Below, piece by piece: positions 32,798 to 42,500 of a stretch of DNA of 64,000 nt. The stretch is from Rhynchopus euleeides (lineage: Eukaryota > Euglenozoa > Diplonemea > Diplonemida > Diplonemidae). The translations under genes were made by a program, and so were the position numbers. Numbering within the stretch: position 1 is the stretch's first letter; each line of letters opens with the position of its first letter. The notes beneath the pieces are model-generated. The model made no database searches. It was not told where the DNA came from and saw only the letters and a list, made by a program, of their open reading frames with translations. The stretch covers positions 868,001 to 932,000 of the forward strand of contig OY723250.1 of NCBI GenBank assembly GCA_963210315.1, given 5' to 3'.

Positions 32798-34507
32798 TCA
32801 GGCTGTTGAGGCGAGGTCTCCGCCTGCCCCACCGCGAGTGAAGAAGCGCCGCACCGCAAGTGAAACCTGGTCCCGGGTTTCGGGAGAAGAAATGCAAGAG
32901 GGGGGGATACGGGAAGGGAGATCTGCCGGATTGGCAGAGGTGTGGACGTATCCAACGGAAAAAGACAAAACCTGGAGGGCTGTGAGGTATTCTACCGCCT
33001 CCAGGACGGACTTGTTAATAAGATTGCAGGCGGCACACAGCCGCTTGCGCACAACAGCTGCCACGGTCGTATTGTCGACCCAGATCTCTACAGCCCCCCC
33101 GCACACAGACCGGGGAAGGGCTCGCACTGTTTTGTTGAGGGCCATCGCCTCGAGAATGTTAATGTGCAGCTGGGACTCGGCTGCGGTCCACGAGTCACCA
33201 ATGACCTGCATTTCTTGTGTAAAGGAATCTATTAAGACGCCACCCCAACCCTTGAGGGAGGCGTCAACAAAGCAAGTAAAAGACGGGGGTGTGGACTGAA
33301 TAACTCTCCTGTGGGGGGGAACACGCGCAACCCCCACACACACACACCACTGCCGCAACTCCCAGCAGACCGATGGGGGGATCCGCACAGGGTCAGGCGG
33401 CCGAAGGACCGCCCGGTTCAAAAAATTAGTCACCCGGCGGAGGAACTTGATCCCAAACCAGAACCTCCCCGGGGACACTCCCGAAATGGCGCTGGCGTGG
33501 AGCAACCTTCCACCCAGCGACTCCAGCTCACCAGCCGTCACCCTCTGCCAGTCCACGCTGTCCAGCTTCGCCATCAGCCTGTCCGACGGAGACACGGTCT
33601 GGGCAGCGTGGTCGAATGCCACCCCGAGAAACTCGTAGACCGTCGCCGTGTCCACCGAGTCAGACGGCTTCCATGTCGCAGCGCACGCCGCAGCCACCTT
33701 GTCCATCTGCCGCGTCGCCTCTTCGACACTGGTGCGGGGGCCGGTCAGACGCACGTTGTCGATCCAGACGTCGACCCCCACCTCGGGCGCAGTGCAGAAC
33801 TCCTGGCGGACGTAGTCCCGGTGCCCACCCACAACAGCAGCCAAAGTGTGCATCAGCTCGGGCGCACAACAGTGGCCCATGGGCAACCTCAGCAGCTCAT
33901 ACCAGTCCCCCGACTCGTCAGCGAAGCGAAAGAACCTCCGTGCAGGCGCAGGGATGGGGATCTGATAAAACCCGCACTTGAAATCCCGCGCCGACCCACA
34001 CTCCGCAAACACCGCGTCGAGGTACCCCGAGATGTGCCCCAGGGGGACGTGTGCCGCGTAGGACTCCTCCAAGTTGTCGTTTGCCTGCTTGGTCCAGAGG
34101 ATGAACCTCTGCCGCAACCCGGACGGCTTCTCCTCCATCACAGTAAAGGGCACGCACAGGGAGGGGCCCGGACCCGACGCAGGCCCAGCCACTCCGTTCT
34201 CCACCAGCAGCTCCGCATGCTTGTGTTGTAGATGCGAGGGGCGGGAGCGCCCCTCAGAGGGAGAAGGTGTAGAAGTGCCCGGCGGGGGTGCATCGGGGAA
34301 CGTCAGCCGCCACACCTCGTCGAACCTGCGCCTCACAGTGGCGGTCATCCTCGCCCGCAGCGCCTCGACGTCCATCTCCGCCACAGAAGACACATGCAGG
34401 GGCGCACGGCGCTCCTCCTCCGTCGCCGGCAGCCTCGACTGGTGCGCACGCCGCGTCACCGAGTGCAGCCCCCGCTGCTTGCGGCAAAAGGACTCAGGGT
34501 CGGCCAT
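32798..34507 (-). CDS. family A reverse transcriptase/RNase H
   Basis: 569 residues, starting at an ATG (34507) that overlaps the recombinase stop as TGATG. It is almost identical to 53083-54792: RT palm with FYQIPIP, LPMGHCCAPELMH and DVWIDN in place of YxDD, then an RNase H-like domain beginning CFVDASLKGWGG, with EIWVDN and a terminal NPADLPSR motif. Its reading frame is intact, so this copy's RT could still be functional if expressed. Confidence 0.85.
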   Translation of the reverse strand: MADPESFCRKQRGLHSVTRRAHQSRLPATEEERRAPLHVSSVAEMDVEALRARMTATVRRRFDEVWRLTFPDAPPPGTSTPSPSEGRSRPSHLQHKHAELLVENGVAGPASGPGPSLCVPFTVMEEKPSGLRQRFILWTKQANDNLEESYAAHVPLGHISGYLDAVFAECGSARDFKCGFYQIPIPAPARRFFRFADESGDWYELLRLPMGHCCAPELMHTLAAVVGGHRDYVRQEFCTAPEVGVDVWIDNVRLTGPRTSVEEATRQMDKVAAACAATWKPSDSVDTATVYEFLGVAFDHAAQTVSPSDRLMAKLDSVDWQRVTAGELESLGGRLLHASAISGVSPGRFWFGIKFLRRVTNFLNRAVLRPPDPVRIPPSVCWELRQWCVCVGVARVPPHRRVIQSTPPSFTCFVDASLKGWGGVLIDSFTQEMQVIGDSWTAAESQLHINILEAMALNKTVRALPRSVCGGAVEIWVDNTTVAAVVRKRLCAACNLINKSVLEAVEYLTALQVLSFSVGYVHTSANPADLPSRIPPSCISSPETRDQVSLAVRRFFTRGGAGGDLASTA

Positions 34508-35436
34508 CACAGATGCCGTGTCACCTCCTGCGTCCGCAGCGCCCTCGCCATCTCCGTGGGGCATCCCCCGTAGCGGATGGTGGTGCTGGAGAGGCCGCTC
34601 TCGCCGTGATGCTTCGCGAGGCGGCCCACCAGCATCTCCGACAGATCCGCTCCCGACGCGATGAGCCCGAAGAGGAAGGTGAGCGCCCCGCGCTTCACGC
34701 TGTGGCCCGAGTAGGCCTCCATCCCCGGTGTTGCCCGCCACATCGCCGTCACATCTGCCGTCGAAACCGCCGTCAGCCGCTCGAAGGGGCGCAGGCGCGT
34801 CACCAGCTCCGCGATGGAGGGGGTCAGGTCCCCGCATATCACCGTCCACTTTGAGGCTGTGAACGGGTTGGCCCGACGGCCCTTCGGGGAGGTGTGCCAG
34901 TCTATTATCACCTCCGTGGGCTGCACCGCGATGAACTGCTCCGACGAGAGGGTGCACACCTCCCCCCACCGGGCCGCGGTCTTCCACGCCGTCAGCGCCG
35001 CCAGTCGGAGATGCGGCTGTTGACACAGCGCCCACGCCACGAGTACCTCCTTCGGCATCGGCGTCGCCTGCTGCTGCGGAATGGCCCCCCCGGCCGCACG
35101 CAGCGCGCTTGCCAGGCTGAGGAGGGGCTGCTGGGCGAGGCCGAGGTGGCGCATCGTCCCGGAGAGCGCCTTTGCGTAGGCCAGCATCCCCTGCGGCGAC
35201 ACCCCTGTCGCCAGCACGAACAGCATGGCGGTGTCGGCGTCGACTTCTAGGCCGTGCTCGTTGGCCCACCGCACCAGCCTTGCCCACAGCCGCTGCCTCT
35301 GTGACGAAGTGCTTCGCGCCCACATACCCGCCACCACGGCCTGCAGGCGCTCCACGGCCTCCCCGGGGCCGACCTCCACCTCTCCCGTGACGCGCACCGC
35401 CACACCCCCGACCCGAGCGGCCACGTGCCGCATCAT
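34507..35436 (-). CDS. family A tyrosine recombinase
   Basis: 309 residues from the ATG at 35436. It differs from the right-hand copy by Arg for Leu near residue 49 and little else. The expected recombinase residues are present: Arg in TAARWGEV (156), Lys in SPKGRR (185), GHSVKRG (His245), LAKHH (276-277) and Tyr289. It would integrate the circular cDNA of the element. Confidence 0.85.
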   Translation of the reverse strand: MMRHVAARVGGVAVRVTGEVEVGPGEAVERLQAVVAGMWARSTSSQRQRLWARLVRWANEHGLEVDADTAMLFVLATGVSPQGMLAYAKALSGTMRHLGLAQQPLLSLASALRAAGGAIPQQQATPMPKEVLVAWALCQQPHLRLAALTAWKTAARWGEVCTLSSEQFIAVQPTEVIIDWHTSPKGRRANPFTASKWTVICGDLTPSIAELVTRLRPFERLTAVSTADVTAMWRATPGMEAYSGHSVKRGALTFLFGLIASGADLSEMLVGRLAKHHGESGLSSTTIRYGGCPTEMARALRTQEVTRHL

Positions 35437-35700
35437 CGCCCTCGCAAAGAGCGGTGTTCTCCCGCTGGCGGCGCCGGATGCGCCTAAGGGCGTTGCGGGC
35501 CCTGGCTGAGCGGGGTGGGGTCGAAGGGATGTGTCGGGTGGAGGAGATGTTGTTGAGGTGTTGTTGTTGTTGTTGTCGTTGTTGTTGATGCTGTTGATGT
35601 TGTTGATGTTGTGGATGTGGGGGGGGTTGGATGGGCGGCGAGGGGCGGGGTGTTGTAGAAGCGCGAGGGGGGGGCGGGCCTGGAGCCGGGAGGTGGGCAG

Positions 35701-36896
35701 TCACGCGCGCCCGCCCCCGGCCCTGCCGTTTCCCGGCGCCCTCGCCGGTGCCTTCGCCACGATGCGCTGCTGGGGGGCTCTGGCGGCGGTGCGGGGGCGT
35801 GTGTGTTGTGTCTGGGGGGCGGCCCCCGGGCCCACTGCCGCAGCCGCTCGCATCACAGGGTGGGCCGTGGCGTCCTCCCTGGCGAGGTGGCGCTCGATCG
35901 CAGCTCGCGGCACCCTGTCTCGCACGAAGGCAATCTGGAGCAGCACCTGTCGCAGCAGGTGGTTCCCCAGCTCCCTCTGGGGGGTGCGCCCCCAGCCTGC
36001 GACGCACGCCGTCGCCAAGATCCAGAGGCGCAATGCCTCGAAGGCCTCCCCCAGAATGCGCCCCCCGGGGAGATGCAGCGAACCCGACACCCAGCGAGAC
36101 TCGAGCTGCAGTACCAGGTACTGCGCGTCGGTCTCGATGGCCGCATCCCACTCCGCGACGTCCGCCACATCCGCCGGGTGCACCGCCGCGCTCGTCATCG
36201 GCGCCGCCATCTGCGGGTACATCGGGGGCGGTGTCACCGGGGGAGCACCCATCTGCTGAGGAGGGGGAGGGGGCTGCGACGCCACCATCGATGCAGCCTG
36301 CTGCTGCATGGTCGCGACACGCCGGTCGAATTCCTCCTGGAACTGACGTGTTTGTTCTGCCGAAGCCTCGTCGAAGCGCCGCTGCTGCGCTGCTGCCTGT
36401 GCCTGCACTCGTTCAAAGCCTCGCGCACCGCTGCCACCTCCCGTTCTGACTGCACCCGCATGTCCTCGATGGTCGTCGCCGCCATCTCGGTCTGGTGCAC
36501 CGAGGTCTCGACGAGTCGGATGTAGACCCAATCCGGAGCGGGGAAGGGGTAGGTCACATCCGGACCGTCGTGCACTTCGACTCCGGCCACATAGTTGTAG
36601 GCCTCCGACAATGTCACTTCATATGTCGGAGAGCCGTCCTGGTCAGGTGCACCCGCAGAGAGACGCGCTGCGTAACGCGCGAAATCCGTCGATCCGTCAG
36701 ACGGTCTGCACGTGTATACAACACACGCATTCACCAGGGCAGCGGCCTGGTCCCCCAGCATCCGCACCGACATCTCCACAGGGGCCACAAACCCCTGCCC
36801 AGCGGTGGCTCTGGGGGAGACCGCCCGCGCCCGCTGAGTCCCCACCCACGACATGGTGAAGGGCTGCAGGGGGACGACGTCAGGGGAGGTTGTCAT
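35701..36896 (-). pseudogene. family A ORF1 (Gag-like), frameshifted copy
   Basis: Starts at the ATG at 36896 (MTTSPDVVPL). Compared with the intact copy at 50684-51880 it lacks one A near 36410 (GAACGAGTGC here, GAACGAAGTGC there). This shifts the frame after about 160 codons; the remainder is open in the other frame to 35701. It may be a true inactivating change or a sequencing error in a G/C-rich stretch. Confidence 0.75.
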
Positions 36897-37134
36897 TGTG
36901 TAGCGGGCGACGGGCGGTTGGAAAGGGCAGTGGGGAAGAAGGCGTGGGAACAGAAGGTGAAAGTGTAACAATAAAAGAAAGCGGACAAGACGAAGAGTGT
37001 TGGCCGCGGGGAGATTACCCTGATGAAGGGGGTGTTGTGTGGTGTGGTGTTAAATATATGTACAAAGTGTCCCGGGAAGGTGCATGGGCACAACATGGGG
37101 GGAGAGAGAGAGGGGAAAGGCAACAGGATTGGGG

Positions 37135-37300
37135 TTGTGGGGTGTCAGGGGTGATGAGGGGGATGGGGGTGTCTGCTGCCAATGGCCTTGGGTCATATTC
37201 CCTCAGTAAACTGTGAGTTGTGGGGTGTCAGGGGTGATGAGGGGGATGGGGGTGTCTGCTGCCAATGGCCTCGGGTCATATTCCCTCAGTAAACTGTGAG
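37135..37300 (-). repeat. 83-bp tandem duplication of the family A terminus
   Basis: Positions 37135-37217 and 37218-37300 are the same 83 bp with one T/C difference. Both end CAGTAAACTGTGAG, the outer end of the A1 repeat. The intact copy at 50364 has only one unit. Confidence 0.9.
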
Positions 37301-39410
37301 GGAGGTGTTCATTGACCCTGATGAGGAGCGCCCTGTGCCCCAGGCGGACCCGGTCCCTCGGGCAGAGGCAGCACCGACATCTCCGTCCCCCTCTGTCGTC
37401 ATCGAAAAGTGGAGAGACAAGCGAGGAGGGGCGCGAGTGGCTATTGAGGACCTGGCAGAGGGGCTTGGTAATGCTCTTACGATGCCAGAACAGGTCGCCG
37501 CCCTGGGTGGGTCAGTGGCGGAGGGGGCCCCAGCAACGTGGGTGGTGGCGGTGACGGCCGCGGCGTGTGACCTGGGGTTTGACATCGACGCTGACAAGCT
37601 TCTGCGCCTGGCGGTGGTGTGCGTCCGTCGAGCGCCCACACTCCGTCTGCTCCTCTCAGACCCCGACGAGTGGGCGGGGCGTATGCTGGCTTCCGGGGGT
37701 GGCGAAGACGTGGACCAGGTGGCCCTCCGTGGGGTGGCGGTGGCCCTCGACGTCCACGCTGTGGTTTTTAGAGACAACCTCCCCCCTCTTCTCGTGGCCC
37801 CAGGTGAACCATGCCAAGCGCTTTTTGTGGGCGGCGTGGACGGGGGGTTCAAGCCGGTCACGGTGCCGGACCAGGTGGTGGAACAGGTCACATACACGAA
37901 GTGTGTGGAGGTCGAGGTGCCGCAGGGCCCGGTTATCCCGGGGCGCGTGGATGTGTCGGGGTCACCGGGTTGCTGTCAGTTCTGTGCGTCGCTCTTCACC
38001 ACGGCCGTGCACCATGGGGAGTGTGGTCACTGCTCGAGGATGGTGTGCCCGACCTGCTGTGAGCTGGGCGAAGACGACACCAGGTGCGTCTGCACGCCAC
38101 TACCTCTGCCACGCGAGGACCAAGGGGTGGCCCCTCATCCGCCGGGGCAAGCGGAGCCCCCTCCTCCGCCCCCGGCGAGCACCGCACTGACAAAGGCTTT
38201 GCTGGAGGGCCGGGCCCCAGGGGGAGGGGACGGTCTGTCCAGGCTGCAACGGTCTTTGGGGATGCAGGAGTGCACGGGGTTCCGTTTCACACCAGGCGAC
38301 TGCTTCTTCGATGCGGCGGCTTTCATTATGGGAGGCTCGGCGGCGGGCATGCGGAGGCTAGCCGTCCAGGCGGTGCTACGTGACCCAGGCCTTTGTGCTC
38401 GGGCCGAGCCGAACAGCGAGTCCTGGGCTGCGGCCATGCGAGTCGAGGGTAGCCGGGACGAGGCTTCTTGGGCGGACCAGGTAGCAGTACATGGACTTGC
38501 GCTGGGGTCGGGGTGGGCTGTGGTGGTCCTATCTGATCAAGCGCCCCCCACGGTCCACCGCCCCCGGGTGAAGCCTTTCGTCGGAGTGCTTGGAGTCAAG
38601 CATCAGGGAAAGCACTACACCCCCCTTTTGGTGCCCCCACCTCTGGCGGAGGCAGTGTCTGCCCTCGCCCCCTCGCCGGTGTTGGGGCGGACTGGCTGTC
38701 CAGGGGGGGAGCAGGGCCTCCCCATGTGCCAGGTGCCGTCCCAGCCGTCGCGCCGCCGCTTTTACTGTGCCCGCTGTGCAGAGGCGGTGGATACCGCAGT
38801 CGAACACTGGCGTTGTTTCGGTTGCGATTGCAGGGCGTGTGGGGAATGCGTGGAGCAGGGGGAGACCTGTATGGATCTGGGGCCTCGGGACGCGGAGGAG
38901 CCGCCTGCGAGGGTCCCGCAGCCGCAGGACCAGGGTGATCCCCCTCGACGAGAAGGTGATCCCCCTCCTGCACCCACCGGCGCCCCGGCCACCGGCCGCT
39001 CCGACCCGACCGCCACCGAGGAAGGCTCCAACCCTGCGCAAGCACCAGCCACCTCGATGTCGTCGCAGCCGAAGCGGAAGCGGGAGTCGGCATCGCCGCA
39101 GCGTGGTCAGGAGATGGATGAGGACGACGGGGCCACGACGGTGGGGGAGTGGGAGGAGCAGTTCTGCCCCGACGTGCACCGACCGCAGGAGGAGCAGGAG
39201 GCGGCGCTCCGGGCCATTCAGGCTTGGTGGGCCGAGTTGGGGGATGACAAGGCCTCACAGGCGGAGGCGTACAACGTGGTCTGTTGTCGTCTGAGGGCGC
39301 GGGCAGGCAAGCGGGCGCGGGCGAGCCGGCCAGGGGCGCGGGGGTCTTCGCAGCGGAGTTCCCAGGGGTCCCAGAGCCAGGGGAGTAGGGCCGCCAGGGG
39401 AGCGAGATAG
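37299..39410 (+). CDS. 5'-truncated OTU-protease and cysteine-rich ORF, probably retroelement-derived
   Basis: 704 codons open from the family A junction to the stop at 39408-39410. The first in-frame start after the junction is internal, so the 5' end was probably lost to the insertion. Residues ~60-190 look like the back half of an OTU fold. Residues ~205-260 form a Cys-rich RING/ribbon-like cluster (CCQFC, CGHC, CPTCC). Residues ~330-440 hold a second OTU-like domain with GDCFFDAA as the catalytic Cys box and GKHYTPLL as the His box. A second Cys-rich cluster (CARC ... CFGCDCRACGEC) follows. The tail is Pro-, then Arg/Ser/Gln-rich. The OTU boxes recall the LINE ORF2 at 42501, so I suspect part of another LINE. 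A host deubiquitinase is the alternative. Confidence 0.5.
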   Translation, partial: REVFIDPDEERPVPQADPVPRAEAAPTSPSPSVVIEKWRDKRGGARVAIEDLAEGLGNALTMPEQVAALGGSVAEGAPATWVVAVTAAACDLGFDIDADKLLRLAVVCVRRAPTLRLLLSDPDEWAGRMLASGGGEDVDQVALRGVAVALDVHAVVFRDNLPPLLVAPGEPCQALFVGGVDGGFKPVTVPDQVVEQVTYTKCVEVEVPQGPVIPGRVDVSGSPGCCQFCASLFTTAVHHGECGHCSRMVCPTCCELGEDDTRCVCTPLPLPREDQGVAPHPPGQAEPPPPPPASTALTKALLEGRAPGGGDGLSRLQRSLGMQECTGFRFTPGDCFFDAAAFIMGGSAAGMRRLAVQAVLRDPGLCARAEPNSESWAAAMRVEGSRDEASWADQVAVHGLALGSGWAVVVLSDQAPPTVHRPRVKPFVGVLGVKHQGKHYTPLLVPPPLAEAVSALAPSPVLGRTGCPGGEQGLPMCQVPSQPSRRRFYCARCAEAVDTAVEHWRCFGCDCRACGECVEQGETCMDLGPRDAEEPPARVPQPQDQGDPPRREGDPPPAPTGAPATGRSDPTATEEGSNPAQAPATSMSSQPKRKRESASPQRGQEMDEDDGATTVGEWEEQFCPDVHRPQEEQEAALRAIQAWWAELGDDKASQAEAYNVVCCRLRARAGKRARASRPGARGSSQRSSQGSQSQGSRAARGAR

Positions 39411-40838
39411 CCGTAGGTCGGCTCCCCCCCCCCCCCCCCCTACCCCCCTCTTTCCTTTCGCCCCTCCCCCCCCCTCCCGTTCCCCACCCCCGTGCCCCCT
39501 TCCCCTTTCTTCCGGTGAATGCGCCAGCGGAGTCGGTCCACGCCCTCGCTGTCAGTCGCTTTCGCCTCTCCCCCCCTGCCCCCCCCCCCTTTACCTCGCC
39601 CCCTTTTCCCCTCACCAGCGGGCTGCCCCTTGTGAATGGTAGATTTGCCTACAGCCCCTTGTTCATGCCGCCAGCACGGAGCCCCACGCAGCTCAACCCC
39701 GGCCAGTGCGCGGTTTGTTTGCCCTAGAGCTTTGTTGTTTGTGTAGTTCATGTTACAGTGCTAAGAGCCCGTAGAAGCAAAAGTAGAACCTGCTGCGCTA
39801 GCCCCACCAAGCAGCCACAGTACGACAGGACGCGCGCAGGCACCGGGCCCCCTCTCCTAAAAAAAAAAGGTGTCAGGATACAGCCTGGAAAAATCCCAAA
39901 AAAAAAATCGATTTTTCACAGAGGCCCAAAAACGTGTTCCTGGGTGGAAAATGGGACCAAAAACCGGGTTCTGGCCATTTCTGGGTGGTTTTTCGGGGTT
40001 TCCAGACAATGTTCGCCATTTTTCTGCCCGAAACCCCAGCCTGCTTGCATACACGTTAAGTCGAATAAATTAGACATAAGCAGAAGAGCAACATCATCAT
40101 GTTCGTGAGAATGTCACCCCCCAAGCGGAGGCCGAGGGTGACATTCTCTCGGGGTACCCTAGGTAAGTCTAATAAACTAGACATAACCAGAAGACCAACA
40201 TCATCATGTTCGTGCTAGCACTTTGTGCGCCAAAAAACAGGTTACGCTCTTCATTTGGCTGCGTTCAACGAAAAAAAGACACTTCTTTCTGGAGTTTAGC
40301 TAGCACGATTCAGTTGGTCAAATCATTTGTCTGGTTTCTTCTGCCCCCCACCCCCGTGCAAGGTCATGTGCCCCATCCCATCGCTTGTTGTCTTGATTGC
40401 AGGGCTCCGCACTTTTTTGCTGTGCATGCTTGCGCTTCTCGCCTCCACACACCACCCTGGGGGGAGGGACAGAGGGCGGAGGGGGCTACACACTTACACA
40501 ACCGATTCGGTCAAACAATGCCACGTCATCCCCATTGGGGTCCTGGACCGCGGCGTCTCTCCCAGCGAATTGGTGTCGTCATCAGGCAGGCTAAGTAGTT
40601 GTCTACACAGGACATTGGTTTTAAGGGGGTCTGAGTTCTGCGGAACTGGCTTCAAGGGACGCCCCCTCGTAATGACTGGGTGGATGGAGCCAAGTAATAC
40701 CAGGTGGTCGGACACCGGAACTCTCGGCATTTATTAGTCGCGGGAACTGTGTCCGTGTGGTCGGGTGTGACCCCTTCCGATTCCACTGATTCCACTCTTG
40801 AACATGTAGTGTTGAAAGATATTTGGTGTTCTGATGTT
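39411..40838. other. intergenic, pyrimidine-rich then repeat-bearing
   Basis: 39420-39600 is strongly C/T-rich and could be the 3' tail of the preceding ORF's element. Positions 40057-40214 hold two direct repeats around a hairpin (separate entry). No further gene is seen. Confidence 0.4.
40057..40214 (+). repeat. 51-bp direct repeats flanking a hairpin
   Basis: 40057-40107 and 40164-40214 share 51 bp (TAAGTC.AATAAA.TAGACATAA ... CATCATCATGTTCGTG) with four mismatches. Between them, GAGAATGTCACCC (from 40109) pairs with GGGTGACATTCTC (ending near 40151) around a ~16-nt loop. The origin is unclear: tandem duplication, an excision footprint, or a processed-RNA 3' hairpin. Confidence 0.65.
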
Positions 40839-41037
40839 TTACAGCAAACCCGCAAACCCGCAAACCCGCACCTTGCCATACTTCGCCTCCACCTTGTATA
40901 TGACGGAGAGCGCCCTCCTTCCGCATCGTTGCGACTTCCCTGACAGCGAACTTATCCATGTCAGGGAAGACATGGCGATGATTGCGTTGGCCACCTGGGT
41001 GCTGTGCTGGTGGAGCTCCTTGCTCAACACCGTTGCT
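40839..41037 (-). pseudogene. 3' part of a small basic host gene split by the transposon nest
   Basis: Reading the minus strand, the frame enters from the target site AGCAAC (41037-41032), continues TVLSKELHQHSTQVANAI and ends at TAA (40839-40841). It is the direct continuation of the 5' part at 62769-62953: joining the flanks with one copy of the 6-bp duplication gives an uninterrupted 125-residue reading frame. The segment loosely resembles the end of histone H2B (pattern I...L..EL..H), but the similarity is too weak for a firm name. Confidence 0.55.
41032..41037 (+). repeat. target-site duplication GTTGCT, left
   Basis: GTTGCT immediately before the terminus CACGGTTTGCCCC. The same six bases follow the other terminus at 62769-62774. 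Confidence 0.75.
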
Positions 41038-41270
41038 CACGGTTTGCCCCCCGGGCGGGATCCCGGGCGGGCCCGGCCGGGTTCCGGGAAATTCCGGGAT
41101 TCCCGGGATTTCCCGGCCGGGAATCCCGGGATCCCGGCCGGGAAATCCCGGGATCCCGGCCGGGAATCCCGGGATTCCCGGCCGGGATCCCGGGATCCCG
41201 GCCGGGAAATCCCGGGATGACCCCGGGGTATCCCGGGGTCATCCCGGGACCCCCCCGGGGTCAGGTGTAG
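41038..41270 (+). repeat. left terminal repeat: array of CCCGGGATCCCGG palindromes
   Basis: After CACGGTTTGCCCC the sequence is almost entirely made of GGGATCCCGG, GGCCGGGAA and CCCGGGATTCCC units in both orientations up to ~41265, where the leader of the ORF begins. It mirrors 62625-62768 in content and terminal bases. Confidence 0.85.
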
Positions 41271-41282
41271 GTGGGTGGTAAG

Positions 41283-42410
41283 ATGGAGCAGAGCGACCCC
41301 CAGACACACACGGCGGGTGTCCTATTGGCGAAGCTGCGGAAGCAGTCGGCATCGACGACAACGCGGGAACAGGACAAACTTCTGGACAAGATGAAGGGCC
41401 TCTGCAAGGCCGCGGTGACCGAGGCGCACAAGGATGCGATTGCCAACGCAAAGACGTTTGGGGAGCTTTGCAGCTTGATGTCTGCAGCACACGCCGACAT
41501 GAAGAGCACTCTGCAGGAGGCGGTGGCCATCAAACGTGCACCCCGGATCTACGACACACGCTTCGTCAGCATGCTCGACTGCGCGGAGCACTTTGAAGAG
41601 CGTGTCGCCATGCTGTACTCGTACATGGCTACCGGGATTGGCAATGCCTACACTCCCCCCACGTTCGAGAAGCTTGCTGTGCTGCTGAAGACCGTCGGTT
41701 CTGAGGCGCTTCAGGACATGCTGACGGAGTTCGTCCGTGCCGCGGCGCCGGTAAGAGCCGCTTTGTCGCGGTACAGCAACGCGCAGGCACCCGGGACGGT
41801 TGGATCGGCGACGATCTACGCGGAGGTGGAGGAGCTGATCGACATCCTCCAGAGGGCGAGCACGGGGGATGGACTCGCAGCCCGCGTGTCCAAGACCTTC
41901 TACAACGGTCTGCAGAGCCGGTGGCGCGAATCCTCGGAAACGGGCCGGGGGTTCTACCTCTCTGTGCGCCAGCTGACTCCGGAGGGGTACGAGACCCTGG
42001 AGATGCTGGATGACCTGCTGCCACGCGAAGACCTCGGCAAGCACATCGGCTTCGACGTCACCGCGCCCATGTACCAGGCGTACACTTCGGCAGTGTCGGA
42101 GCACGAGGTCGGCTCAGAGAGGGTATTCTGGAAACGCCAGCTTACCAACGAGACGCTCAAGCCTCTTGCTGAGCGTGTGTTGTTTCTCCTCACCTTGCCC
42201 CCTTCCTGCACAGCACCTGACAGCGCACTCTCTGTCATGATGCAAGCCATCCCCGTGTGCCGGAGTGCTATGTCCCGCGACTCCCACGCAAAGCTCTCGC
42301 TCTTGGCCATCAATCAAGATGTGCGAGGTGCGTACGGCAAGGAGTGTGGCTTCCGGCGGACATTCCCGTCACTCCGTGTGAATGACGCTGAGAGTGACGA
42401 TGAGGAGTGA
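41283..42410 (+). CDS. hAT-like transposase C-terminal region (375 aa)
   Basis: I start at the ATG at 41283; the frame opens with a GTG four codons earlier. The C-terminal ~80 residues have the layout of the hAT dimerisation domain: a Trp/aromatic block (ERVFWKRQL), then LFLLTLPPSCTAPDSALSVM, then a CRSAMSRDSHAKLSLLAIN stretch. These correspond to the LP(P)S..SER.FS and R..L....L..L..N segments of hAT proteins. RAPRIYDTRFVSML near residues 80-95 resembles the TRW segment of that family. I cannot place the DDE residues or a BED finger, and the protein is about half the usual length. It is either a truncated transposase or a derived protein. The stop lies 16 bp before the LINE target site. Confidence 0.5.
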   Translation: MEQSDPQTHTAGVLLAKLRKQSASTTTREQDKLLDKMKGLCKAAVTEAHKDAIANAKTFGELCSLMSAAHADMKSTLQEAVAIKRAPRIYDTRFVSMLDCAEHFEERVAMLYSYMATGIGNAYTPPTFEKLAVLLKTVGSEALQDMLTEFVRAAAPVRAALSRYSNAQAPGTVGSATIYAEVEELIDILQRASTGDGLAARVSKTFYNGLQSRWRESSETGRGFYLSVRQLTPEGYETLEMLDDLLPREDLGKHIGFDVTAPMYQAYTSAVSEHEVGSERVFWKRQLTNETLKPLAERVLFLLTLPPSCTAPDSALSVMMQAIPVCRSAMSRDSHAKLSLLAINQDVRGAYGKECGFRRTFPSLRVNDAESDDEE

Positions 42411-42426
42411 TTTGTCCGGCACAGTG

Positions 42427-42442
42427 TGTGCGTCCGTGTGTG
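42427..42442 (+). repeat. LINE target-site duplication, 3' side
   Basis: TGTGCGTCCGTGTGTG, identical to 56183-56198 (16 of 16). Confidence 0.8.
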
Positions 42443-42500
42443 GTGACCACGTTTTGTGTGGGGAGATCCTGCGCGGATCATTGCCCACCCCCGCCCACTT

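Larger units (their letters stand above)
32797..37300 (-). mobile_element. YR retrotransposon family A, interrupted copy
   Basis: A near-identical inverted counterpart of 50363-54795. In the minus direction it has the terminal repeat A1 (end duplicated, see 37135-37300), ORF1 with a frameshift, the tyrosine recombinase, and RT/RNase H. It then stops in the B1 repeat where family B has inserted; the expected A2 and B2 repeats would lie beyond the gap. The right edge abuts the OTU-like ORF at 37301. Confidence 0.88.
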
